64,000 bases of DNA, taken from assembly GCA_964573295.1 (NCBI GenBank), contig CAZNJE010000006.1:77559-141558 (forward strand), read 5' to 3'. The stretch comes from CAYQJL01 sp964573295 (lineage in GTDB: Bacteria > Eisenbacteria > RBG-16-71-46 > CAIMUX01 > WJJG01). How positions within the stretch are numbered: position 1 is the first letter of the stretch; every line of letters begins with the position of its first letter. The position numbers were made by a program, and so were the translations under genes. This document shows positions 26,323-35,363 of this stretch, one piece after another. The notes below the pieces were generated by a model, which made no database searches, was not told the DNA's origin, and saw nothing but the letters and a program-made list of their open reading frames with translations.

Positions 26323-29076
26323 ATGAACCGCCGTCTCGCTCCCGACGATCTTGCGCGGGAGGTCGAACGCCTCACTCGCGAGCGGGACACCCTGCGCGCG
26401 GATGCCGACGGCTTCGAGGCCCTCTTCCAAGCCAGCCTCGACGCCATATTGATCGGATCCCCCTCCGGACAGGTGCTGCATGCCAATCCCGCGGCATGCA
26501 CGCTGTTCCGCATGACCGCCGAGGAGCTGACCGCCTCGACTCGGGCGGCGCTCTACGCGGGCGATCAGGCCACGCTGGAGCGAGACTTACGGAGGCGGAG
26601 CGAAGAAGGGCAGATCCGGGACGAGATCATCCTGCGAAGGGCGGACGGAACCACGTTTCTCGGCGACGTATCTTCGGTCGTCTTCACGATCGCCACCGGG
26701 GAAACGCGCTCGTGCACGATCATCCGCGACGTCACGGCCGATCGTGCGAGGCAGCGCGACCTCGAGACGGCGGCGCAGAAGTACCGGGCCCTCTTCGAGT
26801 CGTTCCCCGAGGGCATCACGGTCTCCGACACCGCGGGGAAGATCATCGAAACGAACGCGGCGGCCGAAGCGCTTCTGGGGGTTCCCAGGGGCCAGCACGA
26901 AGCGCGGAGCATCGATGGGCCGCAATGGAGAATCGTGCGCCCGGACGGAAGCCCCATGCCTCCGGAAGAGTGGGCCAGCGTGGTTGCCCTCCGGGAGAAT
27001 CGCACCGTGGCCGGTTGCGAGATGGGTATTGTCGCGGCGCGGGATCGCGTGCGCTGGATCGCGGTGACCGCCACACCGCTGCCGATCCAGGACTATGGGG
27101 TCATCGTCACCTACCACGACATCACCGAGCGCCGCACCGCCCAGGAGGCCTTGCTGGCGCACAAAGAGATCGTCTCCTCCACGGACGACTTCATCTCCCT
27201 GGTCGACCGGAACTACGTCTACCGCTTCGTCAACCAGGCCTACTCGCGGCTATCCGGCAAGTCCATGGCGGAACTCGAAGGGCGCACGGTCGCGGAGAAT
27301 GTCGGCGACGAGGTTTTCGTCGAGATCGTGAAGCCCCGCCTCGATCGATGCCTACGCGGCGAGTCGATTCGGTATCAGGAATGGTTCGGCTTCGCGGCGG
27401 AAGGCCGACGCTGCATGGATGTCACCTACACCCCCTATCGGCAGGATGGCGTCATCACGGGCGTCACGGTGAACGGCCGCGACATCACCGACATCCGCAA
27501 TGCGCAGGAAGCGCTCGCGCGCAACGAGCGGCAGCTTCACGAGCGCAACCAGATCCTCTCGGCAATTCTCGATCACACGCACTTCATGGCGGTGCTTCTC
27601 GACGCTCAGTTCAACTTCATCTGGGTGAACCAGGCGTATGCGGACTCCTGCCGGATGGCGCCGGGGGACTTTCTGGGCAAGAACCACTTCGACCTGTACC
27701 CCCACCCGGAGAACCAGGCGATCTTCGAACGGGTGGTCTCATCGGGCCGGCCGGTCTTCGTCGCCGCCAAGCCCTTCGAGTTCCCCGACCAACCCGAGCG
27801 CGGGGTCACCTACTGGGACTGGAGCCTGGTTCCCGTCAAGGAAGAGGACGGCAAGGTCAACGGACTGGTCCTTTCACTCCTCGATGTCACCGAACAGGTC
27901 AAGGCCGAAGAGGTGCTTCGCCAGAGCGAGCAGAGGATGCGCCAAGCCCAGAAGATGGAAGCGGTGGGCACGCTCTCGGGCGGAATCGCTCACGAGTTCA
28001 ACAACATCTTGAGTATCATTATCGGCAACGCGGAGCTCGCGAGCTTAGAGCAAGGCACTCCCCCATCCCTTCGTGAGAGCCTGAGTGAGATCCACCGGGC
28101 CTCCCTGCGGGGAAAGGAAATCGTGCGGCAACTCCTGAGCTTCAGCCGTCCGCTCCCCAGCCAGGTTCAAACGCTCGACCTGTGCGCTGTCACGCGGGAG
28201 GCCCTGGGCCTGATTCGCCCCTCTATCCCGGCGACGATTCGAGTCGATGCCGAGATGCCCGACGAGACGACCCCGGTCATGGGAGATGCCACGCAGATCC
28301 AGCAGGTTATCGTCAACCTGTGCAACAATGCCGTGCAAGCCATGGAGACGACGGGGAAGCGACTGAGCATTCGGCTCCAGAAAGAGAACGTCACCCGGGA
28401 AATCGCGTGCGCGCTGGATACCCTGCCGCCGGGCAGCTATGCCTGCCTCGAGGTGGCCGACGAGGGCGAGGGCATCGACCCACGGCATCTCCCGCGGGTC
28501 TTCGATCCCTTCTTCACGACGAAGGACGTCCACCAGGGATCAGGGATGGGACTCTCGGTCGTGCTGGGCATCCTTCGCGGACATGGAGGCGGGCTCCACA
28601 TTCAAAGCGCCGTAGGCCAGGGCACGCGTGTGACGTGCTACTTCCCGCTCAGCGAACATACCGTGGAGACGGCTGAGATCCCCCCCCCTCCGCCCACGGA
28701 AGGAAGAGGACGCATTCTGGTCCTGGATGACGAAACTTCGATCGTTCGGATCGCCAAGACGGGCCTGGAGCGTCTGGGATTCGAGGTAGACACCTTCACG
28801 ATCCCGCGGGAGGCCGTCGAGGCGATCCGAAGGGACCCTGGCCGCTACGACGTCGTGATCACGGACCTGTCGATGCCGGAGATGAGCGGGCATGAAGTGA
28901 TTCGGCAGATCCGCGCCATCCGGCCCCCACTCCCGGCGATTCTCTGCACGGGCTACGGCAGCGAGCAGGCCACCCGGCACGACGACGCCGGCAAGCCCGA
29001 CGCGCTGTTGCACAAGCCCTTCGAACGGGACGAGCTGGTCCGCGTGATCCGCGAGGTACTGGACGCGCGGGGTTAG
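26323..29076 (+). CDS. Multi-PAS hybrid histidine kinase with C-terminal receiver
   Basis: A 917-residue cytoplasmic sensor kinase. A short coiled coil (LAREVERLTRERDTLRADAD) precedes about four PAS domains (roughly 30-150, 150-285, 285-410, 410-535). The dimerisation domain has the phosphoacceptor His557 in GGIAHEFNNIL. The ATPase domain contains NLCNNAVQAM and DEGEGIDPRHLPRVFDPFFT. The last 120 residues are a receiver with phosphoacceptor Asp848 in ITDLSMPEMSG. There are no membrane segments, so it senses an internal signal (redox, ligand or light through PAS). An earlier in-frame ATG at 26257 exists, but GGAGG just before 26323 fits better. No response regulator gene is adjacent. Confidence 0.92.
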   Translation: MNRRLAPDDLAREVERLTRERDTLRADADGFEALFQASLDAILIGSPSGQVLHANPAACTLFRMTAEELTASTRAALYAGDQATLERDLRRRSEEGQIRDEIILRRADGTTFLGDVSSVVFTIATGETRSCTIIRDVTADRARQRDLETAAQKYRALFESFPEGITVSDTAGKIIETNAAAEALLGVPRGQHEARSIDGPQWRIVRPDGSPMPPEEWASVVALRENRTVAGCEMGIVAARDRVRWIAVTATPLPIQDYGVIVTYHDITERRTAQEALLAHKEIVSSTDDFISLVDRNYVYRFVNQAYSRLSGKSMAELEGRTVAENVGDEVFVEIVKPRLDRCLRGESIRYQEWFGFAAEGRRCMDVTYTPYRQDGVITGVTVNGRDITDIRNAQEALARNERQLHERNQILSAILDHTHFMAVLLDAQFNFIWVNQAYADSCRMAPGDFLGKNHFDLYPHPENQAIFERVVSSGRPVFVAAKPFEFPDQPERGVTYWDWSLVPVKEEDGKVNGLVLSLLDVTEQVKAEEVLRQSEQRMRQAQKMEAVGTLSGGIAHEFNNILSIIIGNAELASLEQGTPPSLRESLSEIHRASLRGKEIVRQLLSFSRPLPSQVQTLDLCAVTREALGLIRPSIPATIRVDAEMPDETTPVMGDATQIQQVIVNLCNNAVQAMETTGKRLSIRLQKENVTREIACALDTLPPGSYACLEVADEGEGIDPRHLPRVFDPFFTTKDVHQGSGMGLSVVLGILRGHGGGLHIQSAVGQGTRVTCYFPLSEHTVETAEIPPPPPTEGRGRILVLDDETSIVRIAKTGLERLGFEVDTFTIPREAVEAIRRDPGRYDVVITDLSMPEMSGHEVIRQIRAIRPPLPAILCTGYGSEQATRHDDAGKPDALLHKPFERDELVRVIREVLDARG

Positions 29077-29111
29077 GGCCCCGCGCGCCAGGAGGCCGGC
29101 CGGCGGTGCTG

Positions 29112-31901
29112 TCACTCGAGCACGACCAGCCGCCGATCCAGACCCACCCCGTCGGCTGCCAACCGGACGAAGTAGATGCCCGACGATAGGCGGCCGCTGC
29201 CCAGGCTGCCCGGACCGAGCTCGACCGTGTGGGCGCCCGATCGATGCTGCCCGCGTGCCAGGGTCGTCACCTTGCGGCCGCCAGCATCGTAGAGCGCCAG
29301 ATGAAGGGGCCGGTCTGCTAACTCGGGCGGCACCTGATACTCGATGCGCCCCGTGCCGCGCAAGGGCACGGGAGTGATACGCAGCGAGGTCAGAAGCCGG
29401 GTCTCGGGGGTCTGACCGGAGATCGTATCGGTACAGCCTACGCCGTACGCACCGATCTGTCCGCACTCGGGATTGTTCTCCTCCGCGCACGGTGAGGCTT
29501 CCTGCAGCGTGTAGGGATGCTCGGGCGCGATCTCGCCGCAGAGCAGCGGGTCCTCCTCGATGTTACCCTGGATCCCCAAGAGAACCGCGATGGAGCCGAC
29601 CCAGTTGCCTCCCTCGTTTCCGTAGAGATCGCAACAGATGAGGTTGGCCGATGTGTCGTCCCGTACCCCGACACCTTCGCCACCCAGATTCTCGGTAACC
29701 AGGCAGTTGTGCATGTCCAGATCTGCATACTCGCCCGCCGTGAAGATCCCACTGCCGATGGGCGCATCATTGTCTGCCACGGTACAGCGCCACATGATCA
29801 AGTTGGAGTGGCCGCTGAAGATGGCACCACCGTCGATGACCGCCGTGTTGCCGAGGAAGGCGCACTCGGCCAGGTCGATGAGATCCTCGTGGTAGTAGCC
29901 CAGGAGAGCGCCGCCGTGTTCGCTGGCAGTGTTGTTCACGAAGGTGCAGGCATTCGCAAGCACTTGCCCTGAATGCTCGAACCGCACCGCGCCACCGTTC
30001 GGAGCGCTGTTTTCTTCGAAGTGGCAGCCTTCGAGCGTTGCCGCCGTCGAACGCGTCCGCAGCGCCCCAGCGCCCTGGCCGGCCGTGTTGTCGCGGAACT
30101 CGCACCCCAAGAGCGCCAGCTCGCCCGACCAGTGGCTCACCGCCCCGCCTTTGCCGTCGGCGTGGTTGGCCAGGAAGCTGCACGCCTCGAGCACGGCCTG
30201 GCAACCATCTTGGAACCAGATCGCCCCCCCGCCATCGTAGGCGTGGTTGGATTCGAAGTGACAGTCGATGAAGTGGGGATTCGAGTCCCAGCATTTGACC
30301 GCCGCCCCCCGGCTTCCGGCGTGCTCTCTGAACACGCAGCCACGGATTTCCATCTGCTCGACACCCTGGATCTCGATCGCCGAGCCGTCGCCCGAGTCGT
30401 TCTGCTTGAAGACGCAGTCGATCAACCGGAGCGCTCCGCCGTCGCACTTGATCGCCCCGCCCGGGTTGACCGACTGGTTGTTCGTGAAGACGCAATGGCG
30501 CACGGTCGGGCAGGTGGAGGCGGTGATGCTGCGAATACCACCCCCCGCATCGGGAACGGCGGCGAAGCCATTCGTGATGGTCACACCTTCGAGGACGGTC
30601 TCGGGTCCCACGCCGTAGTGGAAGAAGACGGCCCGGTGGGGATCCTCCAAGGTTCCTTCGACGTCCAGGATGCAGTCATACGGATTGCCGCTTTGCGATC
30701 GCACGGTGATGGCCTTGCCGTAGAAATCGAGATCCCGATTGCCGTCACCGGTGTAGGTGCCGTCGAGAAGCTCGACCACATCACCGTCCTCGGCCGCCAC
30801 GATGGCGGCCTGAATGGTCGGGTAGTCGCCCGTGCCGTCGGGCGCCACGACCAAGAGGGCCGACTCGCAGGGGTTTGGATCGCAGGTAAGCTCGGTCTCG
30901 CGGAACTCACCGCCGGCCAGGGCGCAATCGGCCGGGAGCATCAGCTCGCACATCGGCCCCAAACAACAGACCGCCGGGCGCGTCTCGCACCCCACCGGCC
31001 AGGCACCCATCTGCCCGCACGCCGGGTTCGCGTCGGGGGCACAGGGCGAGGCCTCTTGCAAGCGATAGTCGCCCGTCTCGAGGTCACAGAAGAGCGGCGG
31101 CTGCGAGATGTTCCCGTTCACGCCGAGCTGGGATTCGTAGCCGGTCCAGTCGGCATAGGCATTGCCGTAGATGTTCGTGCACAGGATGGTGGCGCCCGAG
31201 CCGGAAATCCCCTCTCCCTGCGCGCTGTAAGCCAGGATGCAGTGGGAGATCTCGGGATGAGAGGTCATGTGAAGCGCCACGCCGCCACCCACCGGGGCCG
31301 CATTGTCGGCCACCGTCGTTCGGATGATGCGCGGGTGGGACTGGTGCACATCGATCCCGCCGCCACGGATCACCGCCTCGTTGCGCACGATGGTGCAATC
31401 GCGCACGATGGGTCCGGGCTGGAGGTAGGTATCTATGGCGATACCGCCGCCGTAGTCAGCCCGGCAGTCCGTAACCATGCACCGCTCGATCAACGGATCC
31501 GCCATGTCGGTGAGGATCCCGCCGCCCGCGCTGCCCGGATAGGCCCCGGTCACGAGCCCGTTGCGAATCGTGACGCTGCGAAGTACCGAGAGCGTGTCTT
31601 CCTGCTGCTGAAACAGAAACCCGCGGCCAAGGGCCTCGCAGTCGATGATGCACAGCTCGGGGTCATCACTCTGGGACCGAATCGTGATGGGCTTGCCCAT
31701 GTAGGAGACGTTCCGATTGCCCTCACCCGTGAAGACGCCGTCTCCCAGCTCGATGATGTCCCCGTCCCCCGAACTCTCGACCGCGGCTCGGATCGTCGGG
31801 AAATCGCCGGTCCCATCGGGTAGCACGAGATAGGTTTCGGCCTCGCTCGTGCCCGCGAATCCGGCATACACACAAGCGATGAGCAGGCAGACTGCACGCA
31901 T
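29112..31901 (-). CDS. Secreted beta-helix protein with sorting domain
   Basis: A 929-residue exported protein. The signal peptide is MRAVCLLIACVYAGFAGTSE. A first beta-helix opens with GTGDFPTIRAAVESSGDGD and closes at NIYGNAYADWTGYESQLG. Then comes a Cys-rich module ending TCDPNPC, and a second, longer beta-helix opening with GTGDYPTIQAAIVAAEDGD and closing at DLYGNEGGNWVGSIAVLLG. The C-terminal 90 residues are a FlgD-like sorting domain (PLRGTGRIEYQV ... GRLSSGIYFVRLAAD). No catalytic residues typical of polysaccharide lyases could be assigned, so it may be an adhesin, sugar-binding protein or lyase. AAAGGAG lies about 14 bp before the start, a little far. Confidence 0.88.
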   Translation of the reverse strand: MRAVCLLIACVYAGFAGTSEAETYLVLPDGTGDFPTIRAAVESSGDGDIIELGDGVFTGEGNRNVSYMGKPITIRSQSDDPELCIIDCEALGRGFLFQQQEDTLSVLRSVTIRNGLVTGAYPGSAGGGILTDMADPLIERCMVTDCRADYGGGIAIDTYLQPGPIVRDCTIVRNEAVIRGGGIDVHQSHPRIIRTTVADNAAPVGGGVALHMTSHPEISHCILAYSAQGEGISGSGATILCTNIYGNAYADWTGYESQLGVNGNISQPPLFCDLETGDYRLQEASPCAPDANPACGQMGAWPVGCETRPAVCCLGPMCELMLPADCALAGGEFRETELTCDPNPCESALLVVAPDGTGDYPTIQAAIVAAEDGDVVELLDGTYTGDGNRDLDFYGKAITVRSQSGNPYDCILDVEGTLEDPHRAVFFHYGVGPETVLEGVTITNGFAAVPDAGGGIRSITASTCPTVRHCVFTNNQSVNPGGAIKCDGGALRLIDCVFKQNDSGDGSAIEIQGVEQMEIRGCVFREHAGSRGAAVKCWDSNPHFIDCHFESNHAYDGGGAIWFQDGCQAVLEACSFLANHADGKGGAVSHWSGELALLGCEFRDNTAGQGAGALRTRSTAATLEGCHFEENSAPNGGAVRFEHSGQVLANACTFVNNTASEHGGALLGYYHEDLIDLAECAFLGNTAVIDGGAIFSGHSNLIMWRCTVADNDAPIGSGIFTAGEYADLDMHNCLVTENLGGEGVGVRDDTSANLICCDLYGNEGGNWVGSIAVLLGIQGNIEEDPLLCGEIAPEHPYTLQEASPCAEENNPECGQIGAYGVGCTDTISGQTPETRLLTSLRITPVPLRGTGRIEYQVPPELADRPLHLALYDAGGRKVTTLARGQHRSGAHTVELGPGSLGSGRLSSGIYFVRLAADGVGLDRRLVVLE

Positions 31902-31929
31902 AGTCACAGTTCGACTCCTTTCGGTTGGT

Positions 31930-32558
31930 CTACCGGAACCGGGACTTGATCGATCCCCAGCTCTCCCCCCGCGCCCCGACCGGTCCGCACGGATTGGGAT
32001 CGCAGTCCTCATACTCCGGATGAAACTCCCCAAGGTAGTATTCACAACTCGCTTCGGTGACCATCAAGCAATCCTCGCCCACACAGCAGGGCCAGCAGTA
32101 CTGGCTCGCGGGACAGGGATTCGGATCGCATTCCAGCCCGATCCCCATGAAGAAGCCGCCCTAGGAGTGGCACACCTCTTCCCCATTCGTAAGCGTGCAG
32201 GTTCCGCTGCACAGGCAACAGGCACCGTAGATGCAGGGATTGGGATCACAATCCTCGATGGCGGGATACCAGTCCCCTCCGAGCAGATCGCGAAGCCTCC
32301 GAAATGGACCGAGGGATCCACATCCAGCGGGACCGTGCCACCCGAGTAGCTGACGGTTCAGAAGTAGTATACGGGTAGGAAGTTGCCATCCCGACCCTCT
32401 TCTTGGTCTGCGGCGACGACCACCGTTCCCGAATACGACCCCGGCCACGGACCATAGGAAAACTCCAGATAGTTTTCGAGACAGTTTTCGAGACAGGGCC
32501 CCCATTCGATGAACTCCAGATCGGCCGTGATGTCGGCGAATCCAGGCACACGTTGCAT
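31930..32558 (-). pseudogene. Broken secreted Cys-rich protein gene, paralogue of the C10 protease C-terminus
   Basis: Minus-strand frames pieced together match the region of the 22748 protease between its beta-helix and sorting domain. The first part (FIEWGPC ... NFLPVYYF) matches FTEWGNC ... IVPIYWF. It is then interrupted by TGA, and continues in the same frame as SYSGGTVPLDVDPS ... FGGFAIC. A frameshift leads into LLGGDWYPAIEDCDPNPC and a Cys-rich module interrupted by TAG after GEEVCHS, then GGFFMGIGLECDPNPC and a second module. Both stop codons replace a single aligned residue. The promoter and ribosome binding site (AAGGGGG) are still intact, so a 66-residue peptide could still be made. 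No sorting domain remains. Confidence 0.7.
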
Positions 32559-32623
32559 GGCATCCCCCTTTGGGCATGAGGGTGAACTCGAGGAATCACG
32601 GAGAGCGCATGCCACTGACCTCT

Positions 32624-32652
32624 ATTATAGGCCTCCGGAAGGGCAGGGACAA
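32624..32652 (-). promoter_or_regulatory. Sigma-70-type promoter upstream of the broken Cys-rich gene
   Basis: On the minus strand TTGTCC and a perfect TATAAT are separated by 17 bp, about 65 bp before the ATG at 32558. It may also serve the beta-helix gene beyond. Confidence 0.55.
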
Positions 32653-32753
32653 CCGTGGGGCGGCTGGGTAGGCACCCTGGCTCGATCGGCGGCGACAGGA
32701 GAGATGGGAACTGGCTGCAACGAGGTCCCTACGCAGCCGGATTCAGTCCTGGC

Positions 32754-34343
32754 TCAGACCCGATTCAGATCGATCCTAATCTGCGCCACGTAGAGGAGTT
32801 GCCGGTCCCGCTCCTTGAGGTAGTTCCGAAGCAAGAAGCCGAGATCCGGCTCGATCGTGCCGCGGAAGCGCTCCTTGCCGTTGATGTCAATGACCAGCTC
32901 TTGGGAGAGCTGCACCATGTCGGGGTGGACCCAGAACACCAAGGTGCCCAATCGCGAGGTCTCCACCGTGAGCCGGTTGGCCATGAACGCCGCGCGGGCG
33001 GCCGCGGATGGATGTGACTCCTCGAAGAGGTAATAGGTGCCCGCCTCCGGAAGCTGGCCCGTCAGCGGGGTGCGGGCTCCATCGCGCAGGACGGCCAGCT
33101 CGACGTGATCGCCCCGGCTCAGCGTGGCCTTGAACGCATTCAGATCCTCGAGGCTCTTGATGGAGAAGTCATCACCCCCTCGCACGATCACATCATCGGC
33201 CTGTAACCCCATATCGCGCGCCAGCGACTCGCCGTCGGCCAGGCTGGCGACCCTCACACCTTCTCCCTCGAAGCCGTCATCGGCTTGAAACCCGATGGTG
33301 ATACGATCGTCGGTCAGTACACTGTTCAGACTCGTATGCCAGGCTGCCCGGTCCTGCGGCAGGACCGAGGCAATCTGCAGCCAGTGGCATCGTCCGAAAT
33401 CGCGATCAGCCGATTCCCAGATGATGCGGGGCGGAAAAGGGTCCCGCGGGTGCCGTTCGAGAAATGCGGCAATGCGGGGAAGCTCTTCTTCGGCATAGCC
33501 CAGCTCATGGCCGATGCCATGGTACTCGCGGTAACGAAGGCTCGCCCCGGCATCATTGGCCATCTCGATCGTGCGGCGCATCTTCTCCGCGGGATAGAGA
33601 CCGTCGCGGTCGGTGTTGATCACATGCAGTGCGCTGTTCTGAAGGTTTCGAGGAAAAGTGGGCAACTCGCCGGCGAGATTGGCCACCCCCATGTGGCCAT
33701 TGAGAGGTACGAAGGCCGCGAAGGTCGACGGCCGCAACATCGCGAAACCGAATGCCCCCGAGCCTCCATCGGAGAAACCGGTCATCCAGACGCGGTCATC
33801 ATCGATATTGTAGCGCGTCTTCATGCGGCGCACCTGGGCGAGCACGTTTTCGATTCCGACCTTCTCCCACCAAGTGGCGCCACCCTGGCCCATGGGATAG
33901 ATCATGGCCCAACCCCTCTCCTCCGCCAGAGCCAGGTAGGGATTCTGGTTGGCATAGCCGAGGGGATCGTCGGGCAGATCGATCCGGCTTACCCCACCGT
34001 GCAGATAGACGAGCAAAGGTGTCGGACGCGCGGGATCATAGACCGAGGGAAGGTAGACCACGTAGGGCCGCACTTCGCCGTCGTGGCAGGGAATCGAGTC
34101 GAGAAACGCTTCCCCCGTGCGCCCGGCCGGCGCGAAGGTGGCCGATTCGAGTTCCCGAACGACCTCCTGCCAGGGCGGATCAGCCTCCACGATCCGTTCG
34201 GTGAGATGCGCGGCTTGAGCGGAATCCTCGGTCGTCCGCAGCCGCTCCAGATCAGCTCGCCAGTCGGCCTGCGCGGAACCGAATCCCAACACGCCGAACG
34301 CAATGCCGGCCACCAGTGTGCGCAGGATCGTGACGCTGTTCAT
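32754..34343 (-). CDS. Secreted alpha/beta-hydrolase (esterase) with PDZ-like domain
   Basis: About 529 residues when started at the ATG that begins a good signal peptide (MNSVTILRTLVAGIAFGVLG ... SAQA). The core resembles PHB-depolymerase/feruloyl-esterase-type hydrolases: PLLVYLHGGVSRIDLPDDPL, the nucleophile elbow GFSDGGSGAFGF (Ser in GxSxG form), and a late His in YHGIGHELGYAEEELP. After about residue 330 comes a region with a PDZ-like piece (GVRVASLADGESLARDMGLQ followed by ADDVIVRGGD). GGGAG precedes the ATG by about 5 bp. The frame has no stop upstream and runs on into a HEPN domain (34344-34628), so a fused 625-residue protein could also be translated. The substrate is unknown. Confidence 0.8.
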   Translation of the reverse strand: MNSVTILRTLVAGIAFGVLGFGSAQADWRADLERLRTTEDSAQAAHLTERIVEADPPWQEVVRELESATFAPAGRTGEAFLDSIPCHDGEVRPYVVYLPSVYDPARPTPLLVYLHGGVSRIDLPDDPLGYANQNPYLALAEERGWAMIYPMGQGGATWWEKVGIENVLAQVRRMKTRYNIDDDRVWMTGFSDGGSGAFGFAMLRPSTFAAFVPLNGHMGVANLAGELPTFPRNLQNSALHVINTDRDGLYPAEKMRRTIEMANDAGASLRYREYHGIGHELGYAEEELPRIAAFLERHPRDPFPPRIIWESADRDFGRCHWLQIASVLPQDRAAWHTSLNSVLTDDRITIGFQADDGFEGEGVRVASLADGESLARDMGLQADDVIVRGGDDFSIKSLEDLNAFKATLSRGDHVELAVLRDGARTPLTGQLPEAGTYYLFEESHPSAAARAAFMANRLTVETSRLGTLVFWVHPDMVQLSQELVIDINGKERFRGTIEPDLGFLLRNYLKERDRQLLYVAQIRIDLNRV

Positions 34344-34628
34344 TCGGTCTCCCTTGTAGTAGAGGTCGAGCTCCGCCGCCTGGTCCCGCAATGACGACAG
34401 CGATGGATGTTCCGGCGTCACACGGTCCAGGAGCCCGATCACTGAGTGCCCCATGACACTCCTAGCCCCGCCTGCATAAAGGACCGCCTTCAAGGTCTTC
34501 TCCACGCATTGCTGCGCTATGAAGCACACCTGGTGGTAGAAGCGCCCCTCCATCGAGTGTCGGGCAAAGGCAAGATCGTTCTCCGCCTGATCGAGCCACC
34601 GCTTTCCTTCAAGCATTGGATCGTGCAT
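34344..34628 (-). CDS. HEPN-domain (HepT-like) toxin, truncated and fused in frame to the hydrolase gene
   Basis: Ninety-five residues matching the N-terminal two thirds of a HEPN domain: LDQAENDLAFARHSM, FIAQQCVEKTLKAVLYAGG, then Arg56-x4-His61 in ARSVMGHSV, which is the RNase motif of HEPN toxins (the usual Tyr two places after the His is Val). The domain stops at AAELDLYYKGDR, where the last helix should begin, and the signal peptide of the hydrolase follows without a stop. It overlaps the upstream MNT antitoxin gene by 20 bp, the normal HEPN/MNT operon arrangement. A deletion probably joined the truncated toxin to the hydrolase leader. Whether the fragment is made or active is unknown. 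Confidence 0.72.
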
Positions 34629-34962
34629 GGATCTCGACTCCTTCCCGGCAGATGGTCTCAATGAAGGGTCTGCCTTCACGCTTCATCCGGTCGAACTCTT
34701 CGGGCGTGTAGATGAGAAGATCCAGCGCAAACCCCATGCGAAACAGAGCCAGGTGTCGCAGCCCGCGCGCCGTCAACGGGGCGTCGGTCGCCTCGACAAG
34801 CACCAGATCGACGTCACTGACCGCATCTGCCTCACCCCGGGCGAATGAACCGAACAGAATCGCCCGGATCACATCCGTCGTCTCCAGGTACGCGCGTATA
34901 CGCGCCACTATCTTCTCCCTGGGAATCTGGGGGGGGCCATTCTCCACGAACACATCCCGCAT
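34609..34962 (-). CDS. MNT-domain nucleotidyltransferase antitoxin
   Basis: A 117-residue minimal nucleotidyltransferase. The pol-beta signature is ILFGSFARGEADAVSDVDLV (GSx10DxD), with a third acidic residue probably in MGFALDLLIYTP. In known HEPN/MNT pairs this protein neutralises the HEPN RNase by adding AMP groups to it. It lies directly upstream of, and overlaps, a truncated HEPN gene, so it may now be an orphan antitoxin. An earlier in-frame ATG at 35052 exists, but the conserved part starts only after MRDVFVENG. Confidence 0.85.
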   Translation of the reverse strand: MRDVFVENGPPQIPREKIVARIRAYLETTDVIRAILFGSFARGEADAVSDVDLVLVEATDAPLTARGLRHLALFRMGFALDLLIYTPEEFDRMKREGRPFIETICREGVEIHARSNA

Positions 34963-35363
34963 CGGATCCTCCCGAGTGGACCATAGCCTGCGGATTGCAG
35001 GCCTGCCAATCAGACGGGGCCCGGGGATCGCCACAGACAAGAAAGCCTGCAAACCGTCGCTCCAGAAGCCTTATCAAGGAGCCTTCAAACTTCGCAATCG
35101 TATCATTGGACGCGCGTCTTCCGCTACCTCCGTAGCGACGAAGCTCAACTGCGACCTGCTCCTGACCCTGATCGCCAGCAGCTTCTGTCGCTTGCTGGAC
35201 AACCGCATCGGTCGCGGGTATGAAATGGCCAAGCCGCGCGTATCTTCCGTGACTTCGTCGATGCCACAGAGACAGCCGCTGAGAGGCAACCGCCGCTTCG
35301 CGCGGGGGGGGGGGGGGGGGGGGAATCTGAGTCTGTAGTCATGACACCGGCCCCCATGCTAGG
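34963..35363. other. Intergenic stretch with a 20-G tract
   Basis: No gene recognised. The region separates the divergent MNT and membrane-protein genes. Its notable feature is an uninterrupted run of G shortly before the plus-strand gene. Confidence 0.5.
35304..35323. repeat. Homopolymer of 20 G
   Basis: Twenty consecutive G on the plus strand, 40-50 bp before the start of the next gene. Such runs are prone to slippage; it could modulate the downstream promoter or be an assembly artefact at a gap. Confidence 0.9.

Noticed and set aside
32161..32163. TAG as pyrrolysine codon
   Set aside because: The host frame also carries a TGA and a frameshift, the MttB-family gene in this window has no TAG, and no pyl genes are visible.
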